DNA of 64,000 bases. Source: Oscillospiraceae bacterium. GTDB lineage: Bacteria; Bacillota; Clostridia; Oscillospirales; Oscillospiraceae. The stretch covers positions 1 through 64,000 of the forward strand of contig JAFYAQ010000011.1 in the NCBI GenBank assembly GCA_017540645.1, in the 5' to 3' direction. Below the pieces are notes generated by a model. The model worked only from the letters and a program-made list of their open reading frames with translations, did not search any database and had not been told where the DNA came from. Every line of letters starts with the position of its first letter. Within the stretch, counting starts at the first letter, position 1. Shown here piece by piece: positions 9,178 to 17,513 of this stretch. Both the position numbers and the translations under genes were made by a program.

Positions 9178-9207
9178 ATTATACCGATTCCGGGCGAAAT
9201 CTGTCAA
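9178..9207 (-). promoter_or_regulatory. Promoter of the purine operon
   Basis: On the minus strand a perfect TTGACA (9207-9202) and a perfect TATAAT (9183-9178) are separated by 18 bases. Transcription would start near 9171 and run through both leader hairpins into purE. Confidence 0.85.
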
Positions 9208-9330
9208 CTGGCGAATTACACAGAAAAACAAGGCGCCGATCGGTGCCCATCGGGCTATTGTCACGGAAGGGGACCGGGATTATTTGCTGGCGGGACACCC
9301 TTCCTGCCGCCGGACGGCCGCCGCTGTTCG

Positions 9331-9396
9331 GATACCGGAGAATCGGTATCGCGCCCCGCGGTAATCTCGGCGGACTTACTGACGCTGTCAGCGTCA
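9331..9396. promoter_or_regulatory. Two dyads between the purine and ugd promoters
   Basis: The non-coding stretch 8901-9531 holds, besides the leader elements, two inverted repeats: GATACCG-N6-CGGTATC at 9331-9350 and TGACGCTG-T-CAGCGTCA at 9380-9396. They lie 60-125 bases upstream of the ugd -35 box and could be operators or part of a minus-strand transcript. No coding potential is convincing here. Confidence 0.4.
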
Positions 9397-9455
9397 AAAA
9401 CAAGAAATAACCTCCGCAAAAATGAAAAATAAATCCTTTGACAACGGCAAAACTA

Positions 9456-9484
9456 TTGCTTTTTTCTTTGCCGCCTGATATGAT
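9456..9484 (+). promoter_or_regulatory. Promoter of ugd operon
   Basis: TTGCTT (9456-9461) and TATGAT (9479-9484) with a 17-base spacer. About 40 bases downstream is the AAGGAG ribosome site for the sugar dehydrogenase gene. Confidence 0.6.
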
Positions 9485-9531
9485 GCCATTATTAATGAGA
9501 TTCAGAGACGAAGCAAGGAGAGAAACGGGAT

Positions 9532-10755
9532 ATGAAGATCACGGTTGCCGGTGTGGGATATGTGGGGTTGAGCCTGGCCGTCCTGCTGGCCCAGAAGCAT
9601 GAGGTCACGGCCATCACCACCACCCAGGCCAAGGCGGACAAGCTGAACGCCTTCCTCAGCCCTATCCAGGACGATGAGATCGAGCGCTTTTTCCGGGAGG
9701 CCCGGGAGGGAGAGCGTACGCTGAACCTCCGCACCACCACAGACAAGGCAGCGGCCTACGGCTCCGCCGAGCTCGTCATCATCGCCACGCCGACAAATTA
9801 CGACGACGTGTACAACTTCTTTGATACCAGCGCCGTGGAGGACGCCATCGAATGGACACTGAAGGTCAACCCCCATGTCCCCATGGTCATCAAATCCACC
9901 ATCCCCGTGGGCTACACCCGGTCCGTCCGGGAAAAATACGGCGTACGGAACATCCTCTTCAGCCCGGAGTTCCTGCGGGAGTCCAAAGCCCTTTACGACA
10001 ACCTCCACCCCAGCCGCATCGTGGTGGGCTGCGACGAGGACCAGGCCGAGCAGGGCCGGCGCTTTGCCCGGCTCCTGCTGGAGGGCGTCCGCGCCGAGGA
10101 GCAGAGGACCGGCGCCCCCGCCCAGGATATCCCCGTGCTGCTCACCCGTCTGACGGAGGCGGAGGCCATCAAGCTCTTTGCCAACACCTACCTGGCCGTC
10201 CGGGTCAGCTACTTCAACGAGCTGGACACCTACGCCCAGACCAAGGGGCTGGACACCCGGAGCATCATCGAGGGCGTGTGCCTGGACCCGCGGATCGGCG
10301 GCCATTACAACAACCCTTCCTTCGGTTACGGCGGCTACTGCCTTCCCAAGGACACCAAGCAGCTCCTGGCAAATTATAAAGACGTGCCCCAGACGCTGAT
10401 CGAGGCGGTGGTGCGCTCCAACACGGTGCGCAAGGATTTCATCGCCGACCAGATCATCGCCCGGGACCCGCAGACGGTGGGCGTGTACCGCCTGACCATG
10501 AAGAGCAACAGCGACAACTTCCGCGCCTCCGCCATTCAGGGCGTCATGAAGCGCATCAAGGCCAAGGGCATCCCCATCATCATTTATGAGCCCACCCTCC
10601 CCGACGGCAGCGATTTCTTCCGCAGCCAGGTCGTCAACGATCTGGAGCGCTTCAAGGCCGAGAGCGATGTGATCCTGGCCAACCGCTTTGACGCCGATGT
10701 GCTGGGAGACGTGGCGGACAAGGTCTACACCCGGGATCTGTTTCGGAGGGATTGA
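9532..10755 (+). CDS. ugd: UDP-glucose 6-dehydrogenase family
   Basis: NAD-dependent oxidation of a UDP-hexose to the uronic acid, in the cytosol. The 407-residue product opens with the Rossmann fingerprint [16 protein letters not shown], has the NAD-domain segments [10 protein letters not shown] and KSTIPVGYT, and the catalytic-domain block [12 protein letters not shown], which contains the active-site Cys. Usual length for the bacterial family. The next gene, one base after its stop, is a UDP-glucuronate epimerase-like enzyme, so together they probably make UDP-galacturonate or a related precursor for surface polysaccharide. Confidence 0.9.
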   Translation: MKITVAGVGYVGLSLAVLLAQKHEVTAITTTQAKADKLNAFLSPIQDDEIERFFREAREGERTLNLRTTTDKAAAYGSAELVIIATPTNYDDVYNFFDTSAVEDAIEWTLKVNPHVPMVIKSTIPVGYTRSVREKYGVRNILFSPEFLRESKALYDNLHPSRIVVGCDEDQAEQGRRFARLLLEGVRAEEQRTGAPAQDIPVLLTRLTEAEAIKLFANTYLAVRVSYFNELDTYAQTKGLDTRSIIEGVCLDPRIGGHYNNPSFGYGGYCLPKDTKQLLANYKDVPQTLIEAVVRSNTVRKDFIADQIIARDPQTVGVYRLTMKSNSDNFRASAIQGVMKRIKAKGIPIIIYEPTLPDGSDFFRSQVVNDLERFKAESDVILANRFDADVLGDVADKVYTRDLFRRD

Positions 10756-10756
10756 G

Positions 10757-11818
10757 ATGCAGAGGATCGGCCTGAACGGCAAGACCATTCTGGTGACCGG
10801 ATGTCCGGGATTCATCGGCGCCAACCTGGTGATCCGGCTGCTGGGCGAGCTCAGCAGCGGCACGGTGGTCAGCCTGGACAACATGAACGACTACTATGAC
10901 CCGGCGCTGAAGGAATACCGCCTGGGCCTGGTGGAAAAGGCGGCGGAGAGCAGCGGAGCGCGTCATGTGTTCGTCCGCGGCTCCATCGGGGACAAGGCCC
11001 TGGTGGACAGGCTCTTTGCCGAGTACCGCTTTGACATCGTGGTGAACCTGGCGGCCCAGGCGGGGGTGCGCTATTCCATCGACCACCCGGACGTGTACAT
11101 CGAGAGCAACATCCTGGGCTTTTATAATATCCTGGAGGCCTGCCGCCGCTATGGCGTGGAGCATTTCGTGTATGCCTCCAGCTCCTCCGTCTACGGCGGC
11201 AACAAAAAGGTGCCCTTTTCCACCGACGACATGGTGGATCACCCCATCAGCCTCTACGCCGCCACCAAAAAGAGCGACGAGCTGCTGGCCCACTGCTACA
11301 GCAAGCAATACAACATCCCCTCCACCGGCCTGCGCTTTTTTACCGTGTACGGACCCGCCGGCAGGCCGGACATGTTCTACTATTCCGCCACCCAAAAGCT
11401 GGCGGCAGGGGAGACCATCCAGATTTTCAACTACGGGAACATGCGCCGGGACTTTACCTACATCGACGATATCGTGGAGGGCGTTTTCCGGGTGATGCAG
11501 GGGGCGCCGGACAAGAAGACCGGGGAGGACGGCCTGCCTCTGGCCCCCTATGCGGTCTACAACATCGGCGGCGGCCAGCCGGAGAACCTGCTGGACTTCA
11601 TTTCCACGCTCCAGGAGGAGCTGGTGCGGGCAAAGATCCTCCCGGCGGACTATGACTTTGAAGGCCACCGAGAGCTGGTGGGGATGCAGGTGGGAGACGT
11701 GCCGGTGACCTGCGCGGACTCCCGGGCCCTGGAGCGGGATTTCGGCTTCACCCCGAAGATCGGCATCCGGGAGGGCCTGCGGGCCTTTGCTCAGTGGTAC
11801 GCCGGGTATTATCTGTGA
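10757..11818 (+). CDS. NAD-dependent nucleotide-sugar epimerase (UDP-glucuronate 4-epimerase-like)
   Basis: Extended short-chain dehydrogenase of 353 residues. It shows the cofactor loop VTGCPGFIGANL, the NDYYDPALKEYRL segment typical of UDP-glucuronate epimerases, a serine-rich catalytic strand ASSSSVYGG, and the catalytic Tyr-x3-Lys as YAATK. The ATG at 10757 follows GGAGGG; the frame continues upstream but overlaps ugd heavily. Placed right after ugd, the most likely substrate is UDP-glucuronate. Its stop overlaps the start of the GIY-YIG gene. Confidence 0.85.
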   Translation: MQRIGLNGKTILVTGCPGFIGANLVIRLLGELSSGTVVSLDNMNDYYDPALKEYRLGLVEKAAESSGARHVFVRGSIGDKALVDRLFAEYRFDIVVNLAAQAGVRYSIDHPDVYIESNILGFYNILEACRRYGVEHFVYASSSSVYGGNKKVPFSTDDMVDHPISLYAATKKSDELLAHCYSKQYNIPSTGLRFFTVYGPAGRPDMFYYSATQKLAAGETIQIFNYGNMRRDFTYIDDIVEGVFRVMQGAPDKKTGEDGLPLAPYAVYNIGGGQPENLLDFISTLQEELVRAKILPADYDFEGHRELVGMQVGDVPVTCADSRALERDFGFTPKIGIREGLRAFAQWYAGYYL

Positions 11819-12075
11819 ACGCCGGGAGAGAAAACTACGTCTATCTGCTCCGCTGTGCCGACGGCACGCTCTACTGCGGCTGGACCACGGATCTTAGCCG
11901 ACGTGTCCGGGCGCACAACAGCGGGCATGGGGCAAAATACACCCGTTCCCGGCTCCCCGCGGAGCTGGTGTACTGGGAGCGCTGTGATGACAAGGCCGCG
12001 GCCCTGCGCCGGGAATGGCAGATAAAGCAGCTCAGCCGGGAAGAAAAGATCCGATTGATCAAAGGAGAGGAATAA
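11815..12075 (+). CDS. GIY-YIG domain protein (UPF0213/YhbQ-like)
   Basis: An 86-residue protein that is a single GIY-YIG nuclease-fold domain: YVYLLRCADGTLYCGWT is the variant GIY-YIG motif, followed by the catalytic Arg (RRVRAHN) and the late Glu region. Family members are small predicted endonucleases of uncertain substrate. I set the start at GTG 11815, which overlaps the epimerase stop (GTGA); an in-frame GTG at 11794 is also possible. An HD protein follows after one base. Confidence 0.8.
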   Translation: MNAGRENYVYLLRCADGTLYCGWTTDLSRRVRAHNSGHGAKYTRSRLPAELVYWERCDDKAAALRREWQIKQLSREEKIRLIKGEE

Positions 12076-12076
12076 A

Positions 12077-12646
12077 ATGCTCACTCTACAACGCGCCAGA
12101 GAACTGAACGATACCATGGTCACCCAGGAGCATCTGCTGCTCCACGCCCTGAACGTCAGCTATGCCATGGGCGCCATGGCGGAGCATTTCGGCCAGGAGG
12201 CGGAGCATTGGCAGGCCATCGGTCTGCTGCACGATTACGACTACGAGAAATTCCCGGAGGAGCATCTGCAGCACACCGCGGAGCCCCTGCTGGCCGCCGG
12301 CGTGGAGCCGGAGGAGGTCCGGGCCATCCTCAGCCACGGCTACGGCATCTGCTCGGACGTGGAGCCTTTGACAGAGCTGGAAAAAAGCCTTTTCACCGTG
12401 GATGAGCTGACCGGCATCATCCAGGCGGCGGCCCGGATGAGACCCCACGGCATCACCGACCTGGAGGTCAAGAGCTTCATGAAAAAGTTCAAGGACAGGA
12501 AGTTCGCCGCCAAGTGCGACCGGGAGCTGATCCAGAAGGGCTGCCAGATGCTGGGCATGGAGGTCCGGGACGTGGCGGAGATCTGCATCCGTGGCATGAA
12601 GGAGCACGCCGCGGAGCTGGGCCTTGCGGGGACCGAGGCGGAATAA
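12077..12646 (+). CDS. HD-domain phosphohydrolase-like protein
   Basis: A 189-residue cytosolic protein with an HD-type metal-binding motif (HALNVSY ... LLHDYDYEKFPEEH ... ILSHGYG), the arrangement found in small HDIG proteins. The substrate is unknown; relatives include nucleotidases and phosphodiesterases. An AAAGGAGAGG site lies 7 bases ahead of the ATG. Last gene of the run; a bidirectional terminator follows. Confidence 0.8.
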   Translation: MLTLQRARELNDTMVTQEHLLLHALNVSYAMGAMAEHFGQEAEHWQAIGLLHDYDYEKFPEEHLQHTAEPLLAAGVEPEEVRAILSHGYGICSDVEPLTELEKSLFTVDELTGIIQAAARMRPHGITDLEVKSFMKKFKDRKFAAKCDRELIQKGCQMLGMEVRDVAEICIRGMKEHAAELGLAGTEAE

Positions 12647-12653
12647 AGAAAAG

Positions 12654-12694
12654 CAGCGGAGGCCCGGGAACGATTCCCGGACCTCCGCTGTTTG
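12654..12694. terminator. Bidirectional terminator
   Basis: CAGCGGAGG and CCTCCGCTG, extended inside by CCGGGAA/TTCCCGG, form a strong stem. T-rich tracts lie on both sides, so it serves the HD gene on the plus strand and the RNA methyltransferase on the minus strand. Confidence 0.85.
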
Positions 12695-12713
12695 TCGAAC
12701 AGTTTACATAATA

Positions 12714-13529
12714 TTATTCTTTGCACAGCTCATAAAAGGAGACGGCGGCGGCCGCGGCCACATTCAGGGAATCCACGGCGTTGGACATGGGGATCATCAC
12801 CGTGTAGTCGCAGCCGGCGATGGTGTCGCTCCGCAGACCGTCCCCCTCGGTGCCCAGCACCATTGCCAGCTTCTCGCAGCGCTTCAGCCGGGGATCGTCC
12901 AGGGAGAGGGAGTTTTGCCGCAGCGCCAGCGCCGCGGTCTGAAAGCCCAGGGAGCGGAGCAGCGCCAGCCCCTGCCCGGGCCATTGGTCCAGCCGGCACC
13001 AGGGCACCTGCAGCACGGTCCCCATGCTGACCCGGACCGTCCGCCGGTTCAGCGCATCGGCGCACTCCGGCGTCAGCACCACCGCGCCGCAGCCCAGCGC
13101 CGCGGCGGAGCGGAACACGATCCCCAGGTTGGTGGCGTCCCGGATATCCTCCAGCACCGCCGCCCGCCGCACCGAGGGGAGGATCTCCTCCGGCCTCCGG
13201 GGGGCGGGACGGCGCATGGCGCAGAGCATGCCCCGGTTCAGGGTATACCCGGTCATGGCGGATAAAAGCGCGTCGGAGCCCGTGTAGATCGGGATATCCG
13301 CCCAGCGCTCTTTCAGCATAAGGGCGTTATTGCGCAGATGCCGCTCCGTCATCAGCATGGAAACCGGCTCGCACCCGGCGTTCAGGGCCACCCGGATCAC
13401 CTTTTCGCTCTCGGCGATGAACAGGGCCTTCTCCGGTGCGATCCGGGAGCGGAGCTGGGTCTCCGTCAATCGGGTGTAGACCGCCAGCTCCGGCGCGTCC
13501 AGATTCTGGATTGGAATGATATTGGCCAT
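12714..13529 (-). CDS. TrmH/SpoU family RNA methyltransferase
   Basis: A 271-residue SAM-dependent 2'-O-methyltransferase, probably acting on rRNA or tRNA. It has the SpoU motifs: VLEDIRDATNLGIVFRSAAA (motif 1, with the Asn-x3-Arg pair), LVLGTEGDGL-like MVLGTEGDGL (motif 2) and MIPMSNAVDSLNVAAAAA (motif 3, trefoil-knot SAM site). The N-terminal part resembles the substrate-binding domain of such enzymes. The ATG at 13529 is preceded by GAGGG; a much longer open frame upstream has no homology and is rejected. The exact target cannot be told. Confidence 0.9.
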   Translation of the reverse strand: MANIIPIQNLDAPELAVYTRLTETQLRSRIAPEKALFIAESEKVIRVALNAGCEPVSMLMTERHLRNNALMLKERWADIPIYTGSDALLSAMTGYTLNRGMLCAMRRPAPRRPEEILPSVRRAAVLEDIRDATNLGIVFRSAAALGCGAVVLTPECADALNRRTVRVSMGTVLQVPWCRLDQWPGQGLALLRSLGFQTAALALRQNSLSLDDPRLKRCEKLAMVLGTEGDGLRSDTIAGCDYTVMIPMSNAVDSLNVAAAAAVSFYELCKE

Positions 13530-13686
13530 GGTATCCCTCTTTTCCGCCTGATTGTAGCACAAAAGGGCGTTTCCGGCAAGGGAGAGGCAAAAGAGGCGGA
13601 AAAAAACGGCAGGATATATGGCACAGTCCCGGAATGTGTGATATAATACAAAATAAGGCTCTGTGATCAAACGGGAGGAGGAAAAA

Positions 13687-14283
13687 ATGAAATACATTCT
13701 CTGTGTTTTGGTCGGGTACTTTCTGGGCGCGCTCAGCTGTTCGATCATCCTGTCCAAGGCCAAATACCTGATGGACATCCGCCGGGACGGCAGCGGCAAT
13801 GCCGGGGCCACCAATATGGCCCGGGTCCACGGAATGGGCGCGGGACTGCTGACCCTGGGAGGCGACATGCTCAAGACCGCTCTCGCCGGCGGGATCGGCT
13901 GGCTGCTGGCCGGAAGACCGGGACTGATCACGGCCTGCGCGGCCTGTCTGATCGGACACTGCTGGCCGGTGTACTACCGCTTCAAGGGCGGCAAGGGCGT
14001 CTCCGTGGCGGTGATGATCGCCCTGCTGCTGGACTGGAAAATGCTTTTGATCCTGGCGGTGATCTTCTTCGGCGTCTTCGCCCTGTCCCGCAGGGTGTCC
14101 CTGTGCTCGGTGATCAGCGCGCTGTGCTTCACGCCGGTCTACCTTCTGTGCGGCAATCCCCGGGACGGGGGACTGGCTCTGTGCATCGCCACGGCGGTCG
14201 TCGTGATCTTCTGCCACCGGAGCAACATCCGCCGTCTGCTGCGCGGGGAGGAGCAGCCCTTCGTCCCCGGGAAGAAGAGGTAG
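13687..14283 (+). CDS. plsY: Glycerol-3-phosphate acyltransferase PlsY
   Basis: Membrane enzyme that acylates glycerol-3-phosphate from acyl-phosphate, the first step of phospholipid synthesis. The 198-residue product has about five membrane segments and the three conserved cytosolic motifs: GSGNAGATN, the FKGGKGVS motif and a C-terminal HRSNI-R motif. A GGGAGGAGG site sits 5 bases before the ATG at 13687. It is followed 7 bases later by a HAD phosphatase and then pgsA, forming a phospholipid operon. Confidence 0.93.
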   Translation: MKYILCVLVGYFLGALSCSIILSKAKYLMDIRRDGSGNAGATNMARVHGMGAGLLTLGGDMLKTALAGGIGWLLAGRPGLITACAACLIGHCWPVYYRFKGGKGVSVAVMIALLLDWKMLLILAVIFFGVFALSRRVSLCSVISALCFTPVYLLCGNPRDGGLALCIATAVVVIFCHRSNIRRLLRGEEQPFVPGKKR

Positions 14284-14290
14284 AGGACCT

Positions 14291-14869
14291 TTGAACGTCT
14301 ACGATTTTGACAAGACCATCTATGCCGGGGACAGCGCCACCCATTTCTGGCGCTTCTGCGTCCGCCGGCACCCGGCGGCCCTCCGCTCCCTGCCCGGAGC
14401 GGGACGGACCCTGCTCCTCTCTCTGGGCAAGCCCGGCATCCACGGCGCTCTGAAGCAGAGCATCTACGCCTTTTTGTCGGTCCTGCCGGACCCGGAGGCG
14501 GAGGTCCGCGCCTTCTGGGACGGGCATCTCCGGCGCGTCTATCCCTGGTATCTGGAGCGGAAGAAGCCCGACGATCTGGTGATCTCCGCCTCCCCGTATT
14601 TTCTGGTGTCGGAGGCCTGCCGCCGGCTGGGCATCGCCTGCATGGCCACGGACATGGACCGGCACAGCGGGCAGATCCACGGGGAGAACTGCCGCCGGGA
14701 GGAGAAGGTGCGGCGCTATCGGGAAGTATACGGCGATACTCCCGTGGAGGAGTTTTACTCGGATTCTTTCTCCGACCGGCCCATGATGGAGCTGGCGGAG
14801 AGCGCATTCCTTATGAAAAACGGAGCGGTGGCGCGGGTCGTCAAGGCTCCCAAGGAGGTCTCCCCATGA
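14291..14869 (+). CDS. HAD-IB family phosphatase, candidate PGP phosphatase
   Basis: A 192-residue soluble HAD phosphatase. Motif I is DFDKTIYAGD (nucleophile Asp and acid Asp/Thr position as DFDKT), motif II is the Ser of VISASPYFL, and motif IV is YSDSFSDRPM. Starts with TTG at 14291 behind AGAGGACC, and its stop overlaps the pgsA start (ATGA). E. coli PgpC is also a HAD-IB protein that dephosphorylates phosphatidylglycerophosphate, the product of PgsA. I infer that this gene could provide that activity here, from fold and position; it is not proven by sequence. Confidence 0.75.
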   Translation: MNVYDFDKTIYAGDSATHFWRFCVRRHPAALRSLPGAGRTLLLSLGKPGIHGALKQSIYAFLSVLPDPEAEVRAFWDGHLRRVYPWYLERKKPDDLVISASPYFLVSEACRRLGIACMATDMDRHSGQIHGENCRREEKVRRYREVYGDTPVEEFYSDSFSDRPMMELAESAFLMKNGAVARVVKAPKEVSP

Positions 14870-15432
14870 ATTTGCCCAACAAACTGACGGTGGCGCGCAT
14901 CGCCCTGGTGCCGGTGTTCGCCCTGTTTGCGGAGCTGGCCTGCCATTTCGGCGGCGCGGGACTTTATCTCGTCGCCGGCATCGTGTTTGCCATTGCCAGT
15001 CTCACGGACATGCTGGACGGGCGCATTGCCCGCCGACGGAATCTGATCACGGATTTCGGAAAGTTCGCCGACCCTCTGGCGGACAAGATCTTGACCACCG
15101 CGGCCTTTATCTACATGCTGCTGGAGGGCGTCTGCGCTCCGGCGGTGCTGATATTGGTGCTGTTCCGGGAATTCGCCGTGTCCGGGCTGCGGATGGTGGC
15201 GGCGGGAGCCAAAGACGGCCGGGTGCTGGCCGCCAACATGTGGGGCAAGGTGAAGACCGCCGTGCAGATGGTCTCCATCGTGTTCTTCTACTTCGGCCGG
15301 GCCCTCTTCCCGGCGGCGGGCTGGGTGGACACCATGGCCATCGTCCTCTGCTGGATCTGCGGCGCTCTCACGGCGGTCTCCGGGGTGAAGTATTTCCTGG
15401 ATAACCGGCAGTTCGTTTCGGAGATGAAATGA
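14866..15432 (+). CDS. pgsA: CDP-diacylglycerol-glycerol-3-phosphate 3-phosphatidyltransferase
   Basis: Integral membrane enzyme that makes phosphatidylglycerophosphate. The 188-residue product has several hydrophobic segments and the CDP-alcohol phosphotransferase signature with all catalytic residues (DMLDGRIARR, then DFGKFADPLADK). Usual length. It lies directly between the HAD phosphatase (4-base overlap) and dut (4-base overlap). Confidence 0.93.
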   Translation: MNLPNKLTVARIALVPVFALFAELACHFGGAGLYLVAGIVFAIASLTDMLDGRIARRRNLITDFGKFADPLADKILTTAAFIYMLLEGVCAPAVLILVLFREFAVSGLRMVAAGAKDGRVLAANMWGKVKTAVQMVSIVFFYFGRALFPAAGWVDTMAIVLCWICGALTAVSGVKYFLDNRQFVSEMK

Positions 15433-15866
15433 TGGAGCTGATCGTCAAAAAACTGAAACCGGAGGCCCAGCTGCCCACCCGGGGCTCCGCCCTGGCGGCG
15501 GGCTATGACCTCTGCGCCTGCCTGAGCGCCCCGGTGAGCATCGCCCCCGGTGAGACCGTAGGCGTGGGCACCGGTCTGGCCTTCGCCGTGCCGGAGGGCT
15601 GGTTTGCCGCGCTTTTTGCCCGCAGCGGTCTGGCCACCCGGCAGGGGCTCCGCCCCGCCAACTGCGTGGGCGTGTGCGACGCCGACTACCGGGGGGAGTA
15701 CATCATCCCCCTGCACAACGATTCCCGGGAGACGCGGACCATCGCGCCCGGGGAGCGGATCGCCCAGATGATCCTGCTGCCCTGTCAGGAGCTGCGCTTC
15801 CGGGAAGCGGAGGAGCTGCCCGCCACGGAGCGGGGAGCCGGAGGCTTCGGCAGCACGGGGGTATAG
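15429..15866 (+). CDS. dut: dUTP diphosphatase
   Basis: Hydrolyses dUTP to dUMP, keeping uracil out of DNA. A trimeric dUTPase-type chain of 145 residues with the five motifs in order: AGYDLCA, FARSGLA, GVCDADYRGEY (catalytic Asp), RIAQMIL and the C-terminal ERGAGGFGSTG. The start is ATG 15429 or 15432, both overlapping or abutting the pgsA stop. Confidence 0.96.
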   Translation: MMELIVKKLKPEAQLPTRGSALAAGYDLCACLSAPVSIAPGETVGVGTGLAFAVPEGWFAALFARSGLATRQGLRPANCVGVCDADYRGEYIIPLHNDSRETRTIAPGERIAQMILLPCQELRFREAEELPATERGAGGFGSTGV

Positions 15867-15879
15867 CGCTTGCCGTGAA

Positions 15880-15923
15880 AAGGCCCCGGAGCGGAGAAAC
15901 ATTCTCCGCTCCGGGGCTTTTTA
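15880..15923. terminator. Bidirectional terminator between dut and gluQ
   Basis: GGCCCCGGAGCGGAGAA pairs with TTCTCCGCTCCGGGGCT, followed by TTTTTA on the plus strand and CTTTTC on the minus strand. It ends both convergent transcripts and slightly overlaps the gluQ stop. Confidence 0.85.
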
Positions 15924-16832
15924 CAGTTCGATGGGGATGTCCGCCAGGGGCAGCTTTTCCCAGGAGAAGAGACCGATCAGCTCCGGCGCGGAAACGCTCT
16001 CCCGCCGGTCCAGAAGCCCTGCGGCAAAGGCCAGGGCGCCCAGCAGCTCCTCCGGGGTGCAGCGCTCTCGCAGCAGTCCCATATCCAGATCCCGGTCCCG
16101 TTTGCTCAGCCGCCGCCCGTCCGGAGCGGTCAGCAACGGGACGTGATAAAAGCGGGGGACCGGCGCTCTCAACAATTGGTAGAGATAGAGCTGCCGGGGG
16201 GTGGAGGAGAGGAGATCCCGGCCCCGCACCACCTGGGTGACGCCGGCGTCGATGTCGTCCGCCGTCACGGCCAGCTGGTAGGAGAACACTCCGTCCGCCC
16301 GCCGGAGGATAAAATCCCCGCAGTCCGCAGCCAGGTCTTCCGCATAGGGCCCGTAATGCCCGTCCACGAACTCCACGCGCCGGGCCGGCACCGCCAGCCG
16401 CCAGAGCGGGGGCCGGAGGGCGAAGCGCTCCCGGCGCTCTTCCTCCGTCAGGGTCCGGCAGGTGCCGGGATAGATGGGGTGCCCGTCGGAGGCGTGGGGG
16501 GCGTTGGGGGCATTTTTCAGATCGCCCCGGGTACACCAGCAGGGAAAAACCTCTCCGCGCTGGCGCAGCGTGTCCAGGATCTGCTCGTAGTATGCGCTCC
16601 GGGTGCTCTGGTCCGGCTGCTCCCGGTCCCAGAAAAGACCCAGCCACCGGAGGTCGTCCTTGAGTATCTCCGCGTTTTCCCGGCTGCAGCGCAGGGTGTC
16701 CAGATCCTCTATGCGCAGCAGCATCTCCCCGCCCAGGGACTTTACCGAAAGCCAGGCGATCAGCGCGGAAAACACGTTTCCCAGGTGCATCCGCCCGCTG
16801 GGAGTGGGGGCAAAGCGGCCCAATTCCGCCAT
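15921..16832 (-). CDS. gluQ: Glutamyl-Q tRNA(Asp) synthetase
   Basis: Catalytic-core paralogue of glutamyl-tRNA synthetase that attaches glutamate to queuosine of tRNA-Asp. The 303-residue product has GRFAPTPSGRMHLGN (HIGH region), LRIEDLD, the zinc-site cysteine pair in FPCWCTRGD, and RRLSKRDRD in place of KMSKS. It lacks the anticodon-binding domain of GltX, as expected. First ATG at 16832, 4 bases after the methyltransferase stop. Confidence 0.9.
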   Translation of the reverse strand: MAELGRFAPTPSGRMHLGNVFSALIAWLSVKSLGGEMLLRIEDLDTLRCSRENAEILKDDLRWLGLFWDREQPDQSTRSAYYEQILDTLRQRGEVFPCWCTRGDLKNAPNAPHASDGHPIYPGTCRTLTEEERRERFALRPPLWRLAVPARRVEFVDGHYGPYAEDLAADCGDFILRRADGVFSYQLAVTADDIDAGVTQVVRGRDLLSSTPRQLYLYQLLRAPVPRFYHVPLLTAPDGRRLSKRDRDLDMGLLRERCTPEELLGALAFAAGLLDRRESVSAPELIGLFSWEKLPLADIPIEL

Positions 16833-16836
16833 GGTT

Positions 16837-17511
16837 TTACCTCGTTTCCGTTTTCAGTACAAGATAGAGCATGGAATCGAACTCACCGGGGATGGAGGTC
16901 TGTCCCTCCTCGGCCACAAGGAGACCGTTTCTCTCCGCTTCCGCGCGCAGGTTCTCCCGGCTTACCACGCGGCAGGAGGTGGAGGCAATGCGCAGCCGCC
17001 GCCCGCTGGCCTGGTGAACGCGCTCCACGGCTTCAAAGGCCCGGGACGCGTCGGAGCAAAACTCCCGCTCTCCGTCGCCCATGGACAGGACCAGGGCGCA
17101 GCCGCCGGGACGGAGACTGCGCCGGAGGAAGGAATAAAAAGCGTCCCGGTCCCGGTCCTCCGTCAGCATGTGCAGCACCGCCACGGCGAAGATGAAGGCA
17201 AAGCGCTCCTCCGGCTCATCCGCGCAGACATCCAGCACCCGAAAGGACGCCGCCCGCTCCGGCCAGCGTTCCCGACAGCGCCGTATCGCCTCCGGAGAGA
17301 CGTCTGCAGCGAGCAGATCATAGCCCTCCCGCAGCAGGGGGACGGCGTCCCGGCCCTCACCGCAGCCGATCTCCAGGATCCGCCGGTCCTTCCCGATGCC
17401 ATAGCGGGAGAGGATCTCCCCGAGCAGGGGCGTAGGCTGATGGGAGGCCCAGTCCAGACCCAGCGCGTGGACTTGCCGATAGCGCTGATCGTAGGCTTTA
17501 TAGTATTCCAT
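16837..17511 (-). CDS. Class I SAM-dependent methyltransferase
   Basis: A 224-residue Rossmann methyltransferase. Motif I is ILEIGCGEGRDAVPLL, followed by the acidic LLAADVSPEAI loop and an AVAVLHMLTEDR segment; a TehB/UbiE-like layout. The substrate is unknown. The ATG at 17511 is separated by 2 bases from the DUF1643 stop, so the two and gluQ are probably co-transcribed. Confidence 0.85.
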   Translation of the reverse strand: MEYYKAYDQRYRQVHALGLDWASHQPTPLLGEILSRYGIGKDRRILEIGCGEGRDAVPLLREGYDLLAADVSPEAIRRCRERWPERAASFRVLDVCADEPEERFAFIFAVAVLHMLTEDRDRDAFYSFLRRSLRPGGCALVLSMGDGEREFCSDASRAFEAVERVHQASGRRLRIASTSCRVVSRENLRAEAERNGLLVAEEGQTSIPGEFDSMLYLVLKTETR

Positions 17512-17513
17512 GG

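Noticed and set aside
9034..9264. 76-codon minus-strand frame across the purE promoter
   Set aside because: It spans the -35/-10 boxes and a terminator, and has no recognisable sequence.
12714..13931. 405-codon version of the RNA methyltransferase
   Set aside because: The extra N-terminal part overlaps plsY on the other strand and has no family similarity; ATG 13529 is the natural start.
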